A stretch of 60,758 bases of DNA from Chryseobacterium sp. MYb7 (GCF_002979455.1 NZ_PCOU01000035.1:1-60758); one strand, 5' to 3'; counted from the first letter of the stretch, positions 44,264 to 53,574 are shown. Made by a program: numbers and translations. Notes: generated by a model from the sequence alone, not told the origin.

Positions 44264-44344
44264 TATTAAATAAGTTGTTTCCGGATTTTTTTAAAAGTAA
44301 AGCTTTTCATACATTTATTAGATCAATTCATAATCATTATTAAG

Positions 44345-45133
44345 ATGAATATTCAGCTTTTTTCAAAAAATGCCTTAGTAGGAGGAGCTACACAGGGAAT
44401 CGGAGCCGGAATTGCCATAGAACTGGCAAAATGCGGAGCTAATGTTACTGTTATGGCCCGTAATGAAACAAAACTTAAAAATTTTGTTTCATTACTGCCG
44501 ATTATCAATTCTGATCAGAAACATGAGTATCTGGTAGCTGATTTTTCGGATTTTGAAAATTATAGAAAAACTATTGCTCAATATTTTAATACCCATTCAG
44601 TAGATATTTTGGTAAACAATACCAATGGTCCTGAACCGGGCTTAGCCGTTGATAAAAAAACAGATGATTATCAGAAAGCATTTGATCTTCTTTTTAAAAC
44701 TGTTTGTGAAACAACATTGTTGGCATTACCCCATATGATCAAACAGAGAAACGGACGTATCATCAACGTATCATCTTTATCGGTAAAAGAACCGATCGGA
44801 AATCTGGCATTGTCCAATTCTATCCGCTCGGCAGTGATTGCATGGGCAAAAACACTTTCCAATGAGATTGCAGAACATAATGTTACAGTCAACAATGTTT
44901 TAACAGGATATTTTGACACGGAACGAATTCAAAAACTGGTAGCTCATGAGTCTCAGCAAAGTGGTGCTCCGGAAGAAGAAATAAAAAAGGCTAGGGAAAA
45001 TAAAATTCCGATGAAAAGATTTGGACAACCTGAGGAATACGGACATCTGGTAGCTTTCCTTGCTTCAGAATATGCAAATTACCTTACAGGAACTAGTATT
45101 CCTTTGGATGGAGGGTTGAATAATACATACTAA
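44345..45133 (+). CDS. Short-chain dehydrogenase-like protein lacking the YxxxK pair
   Basis: 262 residues with the Rossmann nucleotide motif GATQGIG at 14-20 and the SDR features NNTNGPEPG and INVSSL. The segment where catalytic Tyr and Lys should stand reads GNLALSNSIRSAV (152-164), without either residue. The C-terminal part (PLDGGLNNTY) is normal. Divergent FabG-like SDRs with LxLSN-xxR at this place form a recognised group; whether they reduce anything is unclear. Monocistronic. Confidence 0.88.
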   Translation: MNIQLFSKNALVGGATQGIGAGIAIELAKCGANVTVMARNETKLKNFVSLLPIINSDQKHEYLVADFSDFENYRKTIAQYFNTHSVDILVNNTNGPEPGLAVDKKTDDYQKAFDLLFKTVCETTLLALPHMIKQRNGRIINVSSLSVKEPIGNLALSNSIRSAVIAWAKTLSNEIAEHNVTVNNVLTGYFDTERIQKLVAHESQQSGAPEEEIKKARENKIPMKRFGQPEEYGHLVAFLASEYANYLTGTSIPLDGGLNNTY

Positions 45134-45308
45134 AATTCTACTATTTAAGAAAGCAGTAGGTATTTTTAAACCACAAAAACCACAAAAGTTTTATTTTAAA
45201 CATTTTAGAACGTTTAAAATGATTTGAAAGTAGTTTTATCTGAAATTTTAAACTTTCATGTAATAAACCCTTTTCCCCAATTGTTATATACATATTGGAA
45301 AATATTAT
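45134..45308. repeat. Short inverted repeat upstream of the DUF2723 gene
   Basis: ATTTTAAAC (45193-45201) and GTTTAAAAT (45212-45220) form perfect 9-base arms. The stretch starting ACCACAAAAACCACAAAAG before it resembles dispersed intergenic repeats of flavobacteria; a genome copy count would decide. Confidence 0.35.
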
Positions 45309-48300
45309 ATGAAAAACTGGTCTTTTAAAAAGTGGAACACCATACTGGGATGGTTCCTTTTCGCTATTGCACTTATTACTTATCTTTCAACGATAGAACA
45401 TTCTCTGAGCTTTTGGGACTGTGGAGAATATATATCTTCCGCGGCTAAATTGGAAGTTACCCATGCTCCGGGAGCTGCTTTGTTTCAGATTGTGGGAGCT
45501 GTCGCGAGTATTTTTGCGTTAGGAAATGCTGAAAATTATTCCATTGTGATCAATGCCATGTCTGCGTTTTTCAGTGCTTTTACCATTTTGTTTCTATTCT
45601 GGACGATTACTCATTTTTTAAGAAGGCTTTTACATAAAGATGTTGAAGAGATTACGAAACATCAGCAAATCTCGATTCTTTTTGCAGGCGTAATCGGTGC
45701 TTTATGCTTTACATTCTCAGATACATTTTGGTTTTCGGCGGTAGAAGGAGAGGTGTATGCAATGGCTTCTATGTTTGTTGCTTTGCTGGTGTGGCTTATC
45801 ACCAAATGGGAGAACGAATCCAAAGCAGCTGACAGAGAGCGATGGATTATTCTTATTTTCTTCATCATCGGGCTTTCTGTAGGCGTACATATGATGTGTA
45901 TGCTGGCTATTCCGGCGATATGTCTGGTTTATTATGCCAGAAATTATACTTTTTCCTGGAAAAGCTTTATGATTGCGAATTTGATTACGCTGGGAATTCT
46001 TGCCTTCGTATTTAAAATTATTTTTCCTTTGATTATGACGATGTTTGGAAAGCTTGAAATTTTCTTTGTGAATGGGCTGGGACTTCCTTTTCATTCAGGG
46101 ACAGTTGTGGCGTTTGTTCTTATGACAGTAATCAGCTACCTCCTGATTAAATATGCCCGAAAAACTAAAAGAAAGGTATATCAGACTGTAGTTTTATCCC
46201 TTGTTTATATGATTATTGGCTTCTCTTGCTGGCTGGTGATCCCCATCAGAGCAAATGCCAATCCTCCAATGAACCTTAATGATCCGGATACAGCCATCGG
46301 AATGAGAGATTATTATAACAGAGCACAATATGGCGACTGGCCTACCATTTACGGACAGAACTACACCGCATTTCTCGACAGTAACGGATTGGAAAAAGAT
46401 GAAGAAGGAAATTACAAAAAAGACATCACTGGAGATATTTACGAAAAAGACGAAAAAACAGGTACTTACAGAAAAGCCGGTGAAAGGTTCAATTATGTAT
46501 TTAATAAATCTCACATCAGCTTTATGCCGAGAATGTTCAATGAAGATAAAGAAGTGATAGCCAACTATATTTCTTTATACGGAGCTCCTGATTTTACCTT
46601 TAATTATGATAACGAAGAAGCGGCAAACAATCCGGAAGCAAAAAGGATTTTCGAAGAATTGAGAGCAAAATATGAAGGAGATTCCATCACTGCGGAAGAT
46701 TATCTGAAGGTAAAGCCTTATGATATTATTAAGGTTAAACGTCCTTCTTTGGCTCAGAATATGGATTATTTTATCTCCTTTCAAACCGGATATTATTTCG
46801 TAAGATACCTAATGTGGAACTTTGTAGGGAGACAAAATGATCTTCAGGGACATTTGGAAAATACCAATGGTAACTGGATCTCAGGATTTTCTTTTATTGA
46901 TAATGCGCTATTGGGAGATCAGAATCATATGCCTGCCAAATTTAAAAATGAAAGTACGGTAAAGTTTTTCTTTTTGCCATTGATTTTAGGTCTGATTGGT
47001 TTCTTTTTCCAGCTCAACAGAGATTTTGGAAGATTTTATGCCATGCTTTCACTGTTTATTCTGACAAGTTTGGGAATTGTTTTCTACACAGGAGTAAAAC
47101 CATTTGAAGTGAGGGAAAGAGATTATGCCATGGTAGGTTCATTCTATGCCTTTGCTATTTGGATAGGATTGGGAGCGGGAGCTGTACTTTGGCTGATTCA
47201 GGCTAAGGTTAAATCCAATGCAGCTAATAGTATTCTTGGGATCATATTATTAGGAATTCCTTTTATGATGGGGTTTCAGAATTATACTTCGCACGACAGA
47301 AGCAAAAAGACGGCAGCCCGTGATTACGCCTATTCGTTCTTACGTTCGCTGCCTAAAAATGATATCATGTTCATTTATGGCGATAATGATACCTTTCCGG
47401 TATGGGCTATTCAGGAGACGGAAAGATTCAGGGATGATGTGAAAGCGGTCAATTTTACACTTTTAGGTACTCCCTGGAATATTGATCAGGTAAAAAGAAA
47501 AACCTACAATGCCATAGGAATTCCAAGTGAATTGACTCATGAAGAATATAGAGAAGGAGCGAATGATGCAGTATATCTGATGACAAAACAGGATTGGGAA
47601 AAGATTTTCCAGATGTTGAAAGAGCAGGGAGCACCGGACACTGCTTTTCAGGAGTTCAGAAAATACCTGACTCAGGATTCACTCACTTTAAAAGAGGCTA
47701 TGAAATTCCTGAAATTAAAATCATCCGAAAAAGATGAGCTGCTGAAGATGTACGTTGGGGAACAATATGAAAGATATAATATCCTTCCGGTGAGTAAATT
47801 TATTCTTCCTGTAAATAAAGAAAATGCTGTAAAATCTGGAATTATTAATAGAACTGATCTTCCAAACACTTTGGATCAGATTATGATTAATTATGAAGCC
47901 AGTTTACTTTACAAAAGCAATCTGATGCTGCTGGATATGCTGGCCAATTTCGATTGGAAACGCCCCATCAATTTCTCTTCAGGCGGAATGTATGACAGCG
48001 AAAACATTTTTTATCTGGATGAGTATCTTCAGTTTGATGGTTTCAGTTACAGGCTGGTTCCTATTCATACTCCTCAAAAACCGGATGGAGAAAAGGGAAG
48101 AGTAGATGCCAATTCTCTTTATCAGGTAGTAAAAAACTTCAGATGGGGAAATTTTAAAGACCTGAGTAATTATTATGATGAAACGGCTACGTCTAATATT
48201 CTTGGCTACAGAACGTCGGTTAGCAGAGCTGTGTCTGCACTTGTGGCAAGCGGACAGAAAGCTAAGGCATTAGAATTACTGGATCTTGCCGCCAAAGAAA

Positions 48301-48791
48301 TTCCTGTGGAAAAATATAATGATCCGCGATCACTAAGTGCCATAGTTACCGGATACATTTCAACCGGACAGGAGCAAAAAGGTCTTCAACTGGCAGAGAA
48401 GCTCAAGAAAGAGATATTTGAAGAATATGATTATTACCAAAACCTTGCTCCTTCATTTAAAGCAATGGCCAAAAGACAGATGAAATCAAAACCGATGGAA
48501 TATGCACTTGTTGTTTCAGCGGTTACGGATGGCTATAAAACTTTGGGAGAGAACGAAAAGGCACGAGTTTATCTAATAAAATCAATGGAACCGATTGATA
48601 AGAAATTCAATATATTTATAAAAGGACTTCAAAAGATGGGCAAAGAAAAGGCCGGGAAAGAAGCTGAAAATGTCCGCCAGATTGCTCCTTTTTATCAGTA
48701 TTTATTCAATGTGATGGAGCCTTTTGATTCCACCTATTCCAGAAAAAAAGAACTTGAAATTACCAATGCATTAATGAAAGTAACGCAGTAA
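45309..48791 (+). CDS. DUF2723 (GT117-type) large membrane protein
   Basis: 1160 residues. The N-terminus ILGWFLFAIALITYLSTIEH and the LSFWDCGEYISSAAKLEVTH motif, with the acidic pair DCGE in the first loop, mark the family, whose fold is related to dolichol-phosphate mannose-dependent glycosyltransferases. About a dozen spans fill residues 15-690, followed by a periplasmic or cytoplasmic helical half with TPR-like repeats (AKALELLDLAAKEI, QEQKGLQLAEKLKKE). It is probably a protein or lipid O-glycosyltransferase at the inner membrane; flavobacteria glycosylate secreted proteins at D-S/T-A/L sites. Substrate not known. A terminator follows. Confidence 0.88.
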   Translation: MKNWSFKKWNTILGWFLFAIALITYLSTIEHSLSFWDCGEYISSAAKLEVTHAPGAALFQIVGAVASIFALGNAENYSIVINAMSAFFSAFTILFLFWTITHFLRRLLHKDVEEITKHQQISILFAGVIGALCFTFSDTFWFSAVEGEVYAMASMFVALLVWLITKWENESKAADRERWIILIFFIIGLSVGVHMMCMLAIPAICLVYYARNYTFSWKSFMIANLITLGILAFVFKIIFPLIMTMFGKLEIFFVNGLGLPFHSGTVVAFVLMTVISYLLIKYARKTKRKVYQTVVLSLVYMIIGFSCWLVIPIRANANPPMNLNDPDTAIGMRDYYNRAQYGDWPTIYGQNYTAFLDSNGLEKDEEGNYKKDITGDIYEKDEKTGTYRKAGERFNYVFNKSHISFMPRMFNEDKEVIANYISLYGAPDFTFNYDNEEAANNPEAKRIFEELRAKYEGDSITAEDYLKVKPYDIIKVKRPSLAQNMDYFISFQTGYYFVRYLMWNFVGRQNDLQGHLENTNGNWISGFSFIDNALLGDQNHMPAKFKNESTVKFFFLPLILGLIGFFFQLNRDFGRFYAMLSLFILTSLGIVFYTGVKPFEVRERDYAMVGSFYAFAIWIGLGAGAVLWLIQAKVKSNAANSILGIILLGIPFMMGFQNYTSHDRSKKTAARDYAYSFLRSLPKNDIMFIYGDNDTFPVWAIQETERFRDDVKAVNFTLLGTPWNIDQVKRKTYNAIGIPSELTHEEYREGANDAVYLMTKQDWEKIFQMLKEQGAPDTAFQEFRKYLTQDSLTLKEAMKFLKLKSSEKDELLKMYVGEQYERYNILPVSKFILPVNKENAVKSGIINRTDLPNTLDQIMINYEASLLYKSNLMLLDMLANFDWKRPINFSSGGMYDSENIFYLDEYLQFDGFSYRLVPIHTPQKPDGEKGRVDANSLYQVVKNFRWGNFKDLSNYYDETATSNILGYRTSVSRAVSALVASGQKAKALELLDLAAKEIPVEKYNDPRSLSAIVTGYISTGQEQKGLQLAEKLKKEIFEEYDYYQNLAPSFKAMAKRQMKSKPMEYALVVSAVTDGYKTLGENEKARVYLIKSMEPIDKKFNIFIKGLQKMGKEKAGKEAENVRQIAPFYQYLFNVMEPFDSTYSRKKELEITNALMKVTQ

Positions 48792-48800
48792 ATCTTAAAT

Positions 48801-48838
48801 AAAAGCCTTTAAATTCAATATTTAAAGGCTTTTTTAAT
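48801..48838 (+). terminator. Terminator after the DUF2723 gene
   Basis: AAAAGCCTTTAAA and TTTAAAGGCTTTT pair over 13 bases, followed by T residues. Confidence 0.88.
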
Positions 48839-48889
48839 GTAAATGGAATTTTATTTTATAAACGCAAAGAATTAAATGCTTGATTCTAT

Positions 48890-49030
48890 ATATTGAGGGA
48901 GCAAAGAGTTTTGATCAATTTCATTGATCATTCTTAAGCGACTGTATTACTATAAAGCTTCATCCGCGACAAAGCCGCTCATCTTCGCTCTCTTAAAATT
49001 ATAAGAATTGCAGATGAAACTTTGCATTTA
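48890..49030. repeat. Possible dispersed intergenic repeat
   Basis: A locally GC-richer patch around 48958-48992 (CTTCATCCGCGACAAAGCCG and CTCATCTTCGCTCTC) in an AT-rich gap. Read on the minus strand it gives KRAKMSGFVADEAL-stop. Its composition suggests a repeat unit of the genome, but this cannot be shown from one copy. Confidence 0.25.
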
Positions 49031-49065
49031 ATAAAATAGGTTTGATCAGATTTGAATCATTCATC

Positions 49066-51309
49066 CTAACGCTTTTCCTTCAACGACCAGCCAAATTTCA
49101 ATCCAATAATAAAAATAACCAAAAGCAATTCACCGGCAGCCAATAAAATATCTCCCGGCACCCGCATCCATCTTAGAAAATGCATAATATCCGTTTGCAT
49201 AAATTCTGCAGAACGTGCATACCAGTAACCTTCTTTTATAGAGGCTGCAGATTGCATGATCCCAATAGGAAGAAGGCTGATGGTAACCATCACCAGCAAT
49301 CCGATATTGATCAACCAGAAAGCCCATCCTATTAATTTATCATTCCACTGACGGTCAGGATAAAGTCCGCGCAAAACAAACATCATTAATCCGATTCCCA
49401 GAATTCCATACACTCCGAATAAAGCTGCATGACCATGTACAGCAGTGGTATTCAGTCCCTGAATATAGTACAAGGCAATAGGAGGATTGATGGCAAATCC
49501 GAAGATCCCTGCACCAAGGAAATTCCAGAAACACATGGCAATGAAACAGTAGATGGGCCATTTGTAAGCCTGTATCCATAGGGTTGATTTACTCAGTTGA
49601 TAATTTTGGTAGGCTTCATAACCTATCAAAACAAGCGGAACAATTTCAAGGGCACTGAAAGTTGCTCCCAATGCCAGCACAGCGGTTGGCGTAGCACTGA
49701 AATACAAATGGTGGAATGTCCCCAAAATCCCTCCGCCAAGAAAGATAATGGTAGAAAATAAAACGGCATTGGTGGCAGATTTTAGTCTTAATAATCCGAG
49801 TCTTGTAAATAAAAATGCAGCCACTACAGTTGCGAACACTTCAAAAAAACCTTCTACCCAAAGGTGAACCACCCACCATCTCCAATATTCGGCAATGGCC
49901 ATATGAGTTTGTCTTCCGTACATCAATCCTGCACCATAAAATAGGGCAATCGCTACAGATGAAAGCGTAAATAAGATTAATAGATGACGGTCTCCATCTT
50001 TACGTCTTAAAGCCGGAAGTAGTGCTCTGACCATTAAAATTAACCAAAGAATAAGCCCGATGAGTAGTAAAATCTGCCATACTCTTCCCAGTTCTACATA
50101 TTCATAGCCCTGATGTCCCCAAAGGAAATTATCTACGAGACCAAGCTTTTGCATTACACCAAGCCATTGTCCTGTTAAAGACCCCAGTACAACAATCAGT
50201 AAGGCACCGAATAATATGTTAACACCCAATTTCTGATATTTCGGTTCATGTCCTGAAACAGCGGGAGCAATATAAAGTCCAGTTGCCAGCCAAGAGGTAG
50301 CTATCCAGAATATCGCAAGCTGCACATGCCAGCTTCTGGAAACCGACTGCGGTAAAAACTGATCCAGAGGAATACCATAAAATCCGTTTCCTTCCACGCC
50401 ATAATGTGCTGTCACTACGCCGGCAAGCATTTGAACAAGAATCAGTAAGGCAACCACCCAAATATATTTTAAAGTGGCTTTCATAGACGGGGTTGGCTTC
50501 ATATTTCGGAGTGGATCTTCATGTGGAAGAGCCTCGCTGATCTCTTCCTCTTTGTTCCTTGCATGGTAAAATACCAAAAGCCCCACACTCCCCAATAAAA
50601 GTAAAATACTGAATCCTGACCATAAATGTAGTGAAGGGGGTGGAACATTTCCCACCGATTCATCATGCGGCCAGTTATTGGTATAAGTCACATCATCTCC
50701 CGGTCTTTCCGTGATACACACCCATGTGCTCCATGCAAAGAAAGCATTCATTTTAGCCATTCTTTCAGTATCTTTGATGGTATTCTCCGGAATAGCGTAC
50801 TGATCACGGAGCGTTGTCATAGAAGCATCATTCATGAATAATTTTGAATAATATTGTGAAAGCTGTTTCTGCACTTCAGTCCGTTCAGGAGAGAAGATAA
50901 TTTCATTTTTACTTTCGTTAAAAGTATTGGTACGAAGTTCTTTTTTCAGTAATACCTGATATTTAGCCTGTTCATCATCCGGAAGGTCTTTATAAACCTT
51001 TCCATCTTTTTTGGCCAGTTCATCAAGCAGCAGAACAGATTCGCGGTGAAGGTAATCAGCAGTCCAGTCCGGAGCAATATAGGCACCATGTCCCCAGATA
51101 CTTCCTACCGTTTGCCCGCCAATTGACTGCCAGACATTCTGTCCGTCTTTAATATCCTGTGCGGTAGCAATCACGGTTCCTTCTGTACTTACGACTTTGT
51201 CCGGAATTGGCGGTATTTTTCTGTAAATTTCAGTTCCATAGAAGATCAATACAGCAAACGAAGCAACCATTACTACAGCAAGCCATATCCAAAGTTTTTT
51301 AGGTGTCAT
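49066..51309 (-). CDS. norZ: Quinol-dependent nitric oxide reductase
   Basis: 747 residues, the size of a one-subunit qNOR. The N-terminal part is the cytochrome-c-like periplasmic extension without heme motif (GQNVWQSIGGQTVGSIWGHG, then DWTADYLHRE), and the rest is the heme-copper oxidase core with about 13 spans and the His ligands in HLWSGFS, QLAIFWIATSWLATG-like helices (WHVQLAIFWIATSWL), EYWRWWVVHLWVEGFFEV and TAVHGHAALFGVYG. It reduces two NO to N2O with electrons from menaquinol. It follows the RIC gene by 13 bases, so they are one operon for NO detoxification. Confidence 0.95.
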   Translation of the reverse strand: MTPKKLWIWLAVVMVASFAVLIFYGTEIYRKIPPIPDKVVSTEGTVIATAQDIKDGQNVWQSIGGQTVGSIWGHGAYIAPDWTADYLHRESVLLLDELAKKDGKVYKDLPDDEQAKYQVLLKKELRTNTFNESKNEIIFSPERTEVQKQLSQYYSKLFMNDASMTTLRDQYAIPENTIKDTERMAKMNAFFAWSTWVCITERPGDDVTYTNNWPHDESVGNVPPPSLHLWSGFSILLLLGSVGLLVFYHARNKEEEISEALPHEDPLRNMKPTPSMKATLKYIWVVALLILVQMLAGVVTAHYGVEGNGFYGIPLDQFLPQSVSRSWHVQLAIFWIATSWLATGLYIAPAVSGHEPKYQKLGVNILFGALLIVVLGSLTGQWLGVMQKLGLVDNFLWGHQGYEYVELGRVWQILLLIGLILWLILMVRALLPALRRKDGDRHLLILFTLSSVAIALFYGAGLMYGRQTHMAIAEYWRWWVVHLWVEGFFEVFATVVAAFLFTRLGLLRLKSATNAVLFSTIIFLGGGILGTFHHLYFSATPTAVLALGATFSALEIVPLVLIGYEAYQNYQLSKSTLWIQAYKWPIYCFIAMCFWNFLGAGIFGFAINPPIALYYIQGLNTTAVHGHAALFGVYGILGIGLMMFVLRGLYPDRQWNDKLIGWAFWLINIGLLVMVTISLLPIGIMQSAASIKEGYWYARSAEFMQTDIMHFLRWMRVPGDILLAAGELLLVIFIIGLKFGWSLKEKR

Positions 51310-51322
51310 TCTGTATTAATTT

Positions 51323-52048
51323 TTAAGATTCAACGGCAAATTCTTTCTCCAGTCGGATCGCTTTTGGGAAAAGGATGTTATTCTCAAGGTGGATATGTTT
51401 GTGCAGATCGTTTTCGAAATCCTGAAGCATGGCAAAAGCTACTTTATAGGTGTTGCAGGCATCTGCAGGTGGAACATATTCATTGGTGATTTCTGCAATT
51501 TTTCTGAAACGGTCACCTTCTACAGTATGATCATGTTCCATCATATGAACTGGATTTTCTACTGTCCCGAAATGCGGCTGAGGAAGGGCATTGCCTGATA
51601 TTTGAGCTTTCACCATACTTTTTACAAATGGGAACAGGATCAGTTCTTCTTTCTTCATATGAGCGGCCAGATCGTGTGCCGATTCATTAAATAAGGAATT
51701 GATTTCAAACAGCTCAGGATGCCTGCCGCCGTGAACTTTGCATAGCTTATCAAGGAATGTCTGTAAAACGGGCGTTTTTTCTTCTACATAACGATGGTGG
51801 GTTTTCTCAATGTAATCTGTCAGAAGGTCGAGAGGCCAGCTATTAAAGTCTATTGAGGAACCTTCATTTTTTGGAAGGGCTTCCAGTTCTTCATAAATTT
51901 TTTCGGGAGCAAGTTTCTTATTGCTGCATGCTTCTTCAATGGTTCTTCCACCCTTACAGCAGAAATCAATACCATGTCTTTTAAAAATTGCGGCTGTTCT
52001 GAAATCTTCAGCCACCATATTTCCTATAAAGTCTGTTTTTGTATTCAT
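51323..52048 (-). CDS. ric: RIC/ScdA-family iron-sulfur cluster repair protein
   Basis: 241 residues. N-terminal ScdA domain with AIFKRHGIDFCCKGGRTIEE (Cys 30 and 31). The hemerythrin-like four-helix part has di-iron ligands in EKTHHRYVEE, HGGRHPEL, HMKKEELILFPF and HMMEHDHTVEG, with HKHIHLENNILFPK at the end. RIC proteins repair iron-sulfur clusters damaged by NO or oxidants. First gene of the RIC-qNOR operon, with one half of the Rrf2 operator upstream. Confidence 0.92.
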   Translation of the reverse strand: MNTKTDFIGNMVAEDFRTAAIFKRHGIDFCCKGGRTIEEACSNKKLAPEKIYEELEALPKNEGSSIDFNSWPLDLLTDYIEKTHHRYVEEKTPVLQTFLDKLCKVHGGRHPELFEINSLFNESAHDLAAHMKKEELILFPFVKSMVKAQISGNALPQPHFGTVENPVHMMEHDHTVEGDRFRKIAEITNEYVPPADACNTYKVAFAMLQDFENDLHKHIHLENNILFPKAIRLEKEFAVES

Positions 52049-52049
52049 A

Positions 52050-52073
52050 ATATAATACTTTTTTGTCTTTTAT
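52050..52073. promoter_or_regulatory. Degenerate NO-operator upstream of ric
   Basis: The half-site TCTTTTAT (52066-52073) stands at the position of the conserved right arm of AAAAGA-N8-TCTTTT; the opposite arm ATAATA matches the AAAAGA arm at four of six bases. The segment TTTTTGTCTTTTATTA is shared with the region before the 52540-52986 gene. Confidence 0.5.
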
Positions 52074-52089
52074 TATTTTAAATTTTTTT

Positions 52090-52521
52090 TTATTCCTTTT
52101 TAAGGGATAGAATATATTTTACCATCTGCTTGGCATTCTCTTTACTCAAGCCTTTATGAGGAGTCATGGGAATTTCGCCCCAGTTGCCTTTACCGCCGTC
52201 AATGATTTTTTGTGCCAGCATATCAAGATCTGCGTCCGTATATTTTGCAGCAACTTCATGGTAAGAAGGACCTATTAATTTTGAATCTATTTTATGACAG
52301 GTAAGGCAGTCGGTTCCTTCTATTAATTTCAATCCTTCATGTTTTGATGCATCTGTGGAAGCAGGAACTTCCGCTGCCGTTTCTACTGGCTGTGGCTCAA
52401 TATTTTGTTGTGCAGAATAAGGTTCCGGCTGTGGAATGGGTGTCGTTTCTGTTTTGGAACAAGAAAATAGTATTGCAGTTAAAGTTAATGCTGTTATGGT
52501 ATTTAGAATGAGTGTTTTCAT
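52090..52521 (-). CDS. Class I cytochrome c lipoprotein
   Basis: 143 residues with lipobox ILFSC (Cys 21) and a Pro/Glu-rich linker. The heme-binding motif is CLTCH (Cys 72, Cys 75, His 76) and the distal ligand is probably Met 119 in GEIPMTPHKG. The anchored cytochrome is periplasmic and would pass electrons to or from the respiratory chain, perhaps for the NO reductase or another oxidase encoded elsewhere. It is 18 bases after the membrane protein gene. Confidence 0.9.
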   Translation of the reverse strand: MKTLILNTITALTLTAILFSCSKTETTPIPQPEPYSAQQNIEPQPVETAAEVPASTDASKHEGLKLIEGTDCLTCHKIDSKLIGPSYHEVAAKYTDADLDMLAQKIIDGGKGNWGEIPMTPHKGLSKENAKQMVKYILSLKKE

Positions 52522-52539
52522 AATGAATCGTGTTTTTTA

Positions 52540-52986
52540 TTAATCTGTATTTTTTTTGAATTGTAAAATGATTGCTGTTGTGAGCATTAATGTTTTTGCG
52601 ATTTCTGCATAAATAAAATAGTCGTGCAATGGAGTAGGAGATACTACTTTTCCTATCGAAAGTAAATCGACACGGGTATCCAGTACAGGCAGCAGCCAGA
52701 ATTGCTCTAAAACAAGTAATGAAAATAAAACAGTTAAAATGATAAAATCAATTTTTGTATAATGTTTCCAACTGATGAGCATCAGAATCAGTATTGCAAT
52801 AAGAAATCCCCATTGTATTTTTGAAGAGAGTCCAAACATGAGCTTTCCCAGTCCTAGCGCTGTTGGAAGAGTAATCCCCGGAACCTGAAACTTCAATGGG
52901 GTTTCCAGAAAACTGATGGTCATCAACATTCCGGTCATTAGACAGAATAGTATCAGAACAAGAGGATTTTTAAGATATATTTTCAT
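52540..52986 (-). CDS. Four-span membrane protein of the NO cluster
   Basis: 148 residues with about four membrane segments (PLVLILFCLMTGMLMTISFL, WGFLIAILILMLISW, FIILTVLFSLLVLEQF, LMLTTAIILQF). The second loop reads ETPLKFQVPGITLPTALGLG, a block I have seen in small membrane proteins near respiratory genes, without known function. It begins the operon with cytochrome c and has a clear Rrf2-type operator directly upstream. Confidence 0.7.
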   Translation of the reverse strand: MKIYLKNPLVLILFCLMTGMLMTISFLETPLKFQVPGITLPTALGLGKLMFGLSSKIQWGFLIAILILMLISWKHYTKIDFIILTVLFSLLVLEQFWLLPVLDTRVDLLSIGKVVSPTPLHDYFIYAEIAKTLMLTTAIILQFKKNTD

Positions 52987-53002
52987 TGTGTTATATTTAA
53001 TA

Positions 53003-53026
53003 TTAAAAGATCTTTTTGTCTTTTAT
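53003..53026. promoter_or_regulatory. NO-operator upstream of the membrane protein gene
   Basis: AAAAGA (53005-53010), 8 bases, TCTTTT (53019-53024), with matching flanks on both sides. The spacing equals that of the operator before the Rrf2 gene. Confidence 0.7.
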
Positions 53027-53040
53027 TAATTTAAATTTTT

Positions 53041-53472
53041 TTAAGCTCTCAAATGAGTAAGCTGTAAGTCCAGATTATCGACAAACATTTGAATTTTTGA
53101 GGTTTCAAGCATTATTCTAAGATCCTGTCGGATACTTTTGAATTGATCATGAAGCGGGCATGGATGTATTTCTGAACACTGATCAAGCCCAAGTCCACAA
53201 CCGGTAAAAAGCTTATCCCCGTCAATTTCTTTGACAATATCAGCAATGGAAGTATTCAGATTTTTCTGATCCATATAAAAACCTCCGTTTGGACCTTTGG
53301 CGGATTGCACAAATCCTTTTCTGCTCAGTTCCTGTAAAATTTTAGCAATAAAATGTTCTGGTGAATGGATGCTTTTTGAAATGTCCTTAATCCCGACCCT
53401 GCTGTCATTTTTAGACTGCTGGGCGATATAGATCAAAGCTCTTAAAGCATATTCACAGGTTTTTGAAAACAT
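53041..53472 (-). CDS. Rrf2-family NO-sensing regulator (NsrR-like)
   Basis: 143 residues. Winged helix with VGIKDISKSIHSPEHFIAKI and LQELSRKGFVQSAKGPNGGF. Three Cys at 92, 99 and 105 (GCGLGLDQCSEIHPC) match the iron-sulfur cluster site of NsrR-type sensors, which lose repression when NO reacts with the cluster. All target genes in the cluster lie directly downstream on the same strand. The gene's own operator is upstream. Whether it senses NO, iron or redox state is inferred from its neighbours. Confidence 0.9.
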   Translation of the reverse strand: MFSKTCEYALRALIYIAQQSKNDSRVGIKDISKSIHSPEHFIAKILQELSRKGFVQSAKGPNGGFYMDQKNLNTSIADIVKEIDGDKLFTGCGLGLDQCSEIHPCPLHDQFKSIRQDLRIMLETSKIQMFVDNLDLQLTHLRA

Positions 53473-53491
53473 TTTACTGAGTTTTATGGGA

Positions 53492-53537
53492 CAAATATAG
53501 AAAGATATTTTTAATAAAAGATAAATTAGTCTTTTAT
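53492..53537 (-). promoter_or_regulatory. Promoter and operator of the Rrf2 gene
   Basis: On the minus strand a -7 element TATATTTG occupies 53492-53499. The perfect inverted repeat ATAAAAGA-N8-TCTTTTAT occupies 53514-53537, where the -33 region and the polymerase contact are expected. This predicts autorepression. Confidence 0.7.
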
Positions 53538-53574
53538 TTTTTTCTAAATCTGACGAAGATCATTTCTAAGTTCT

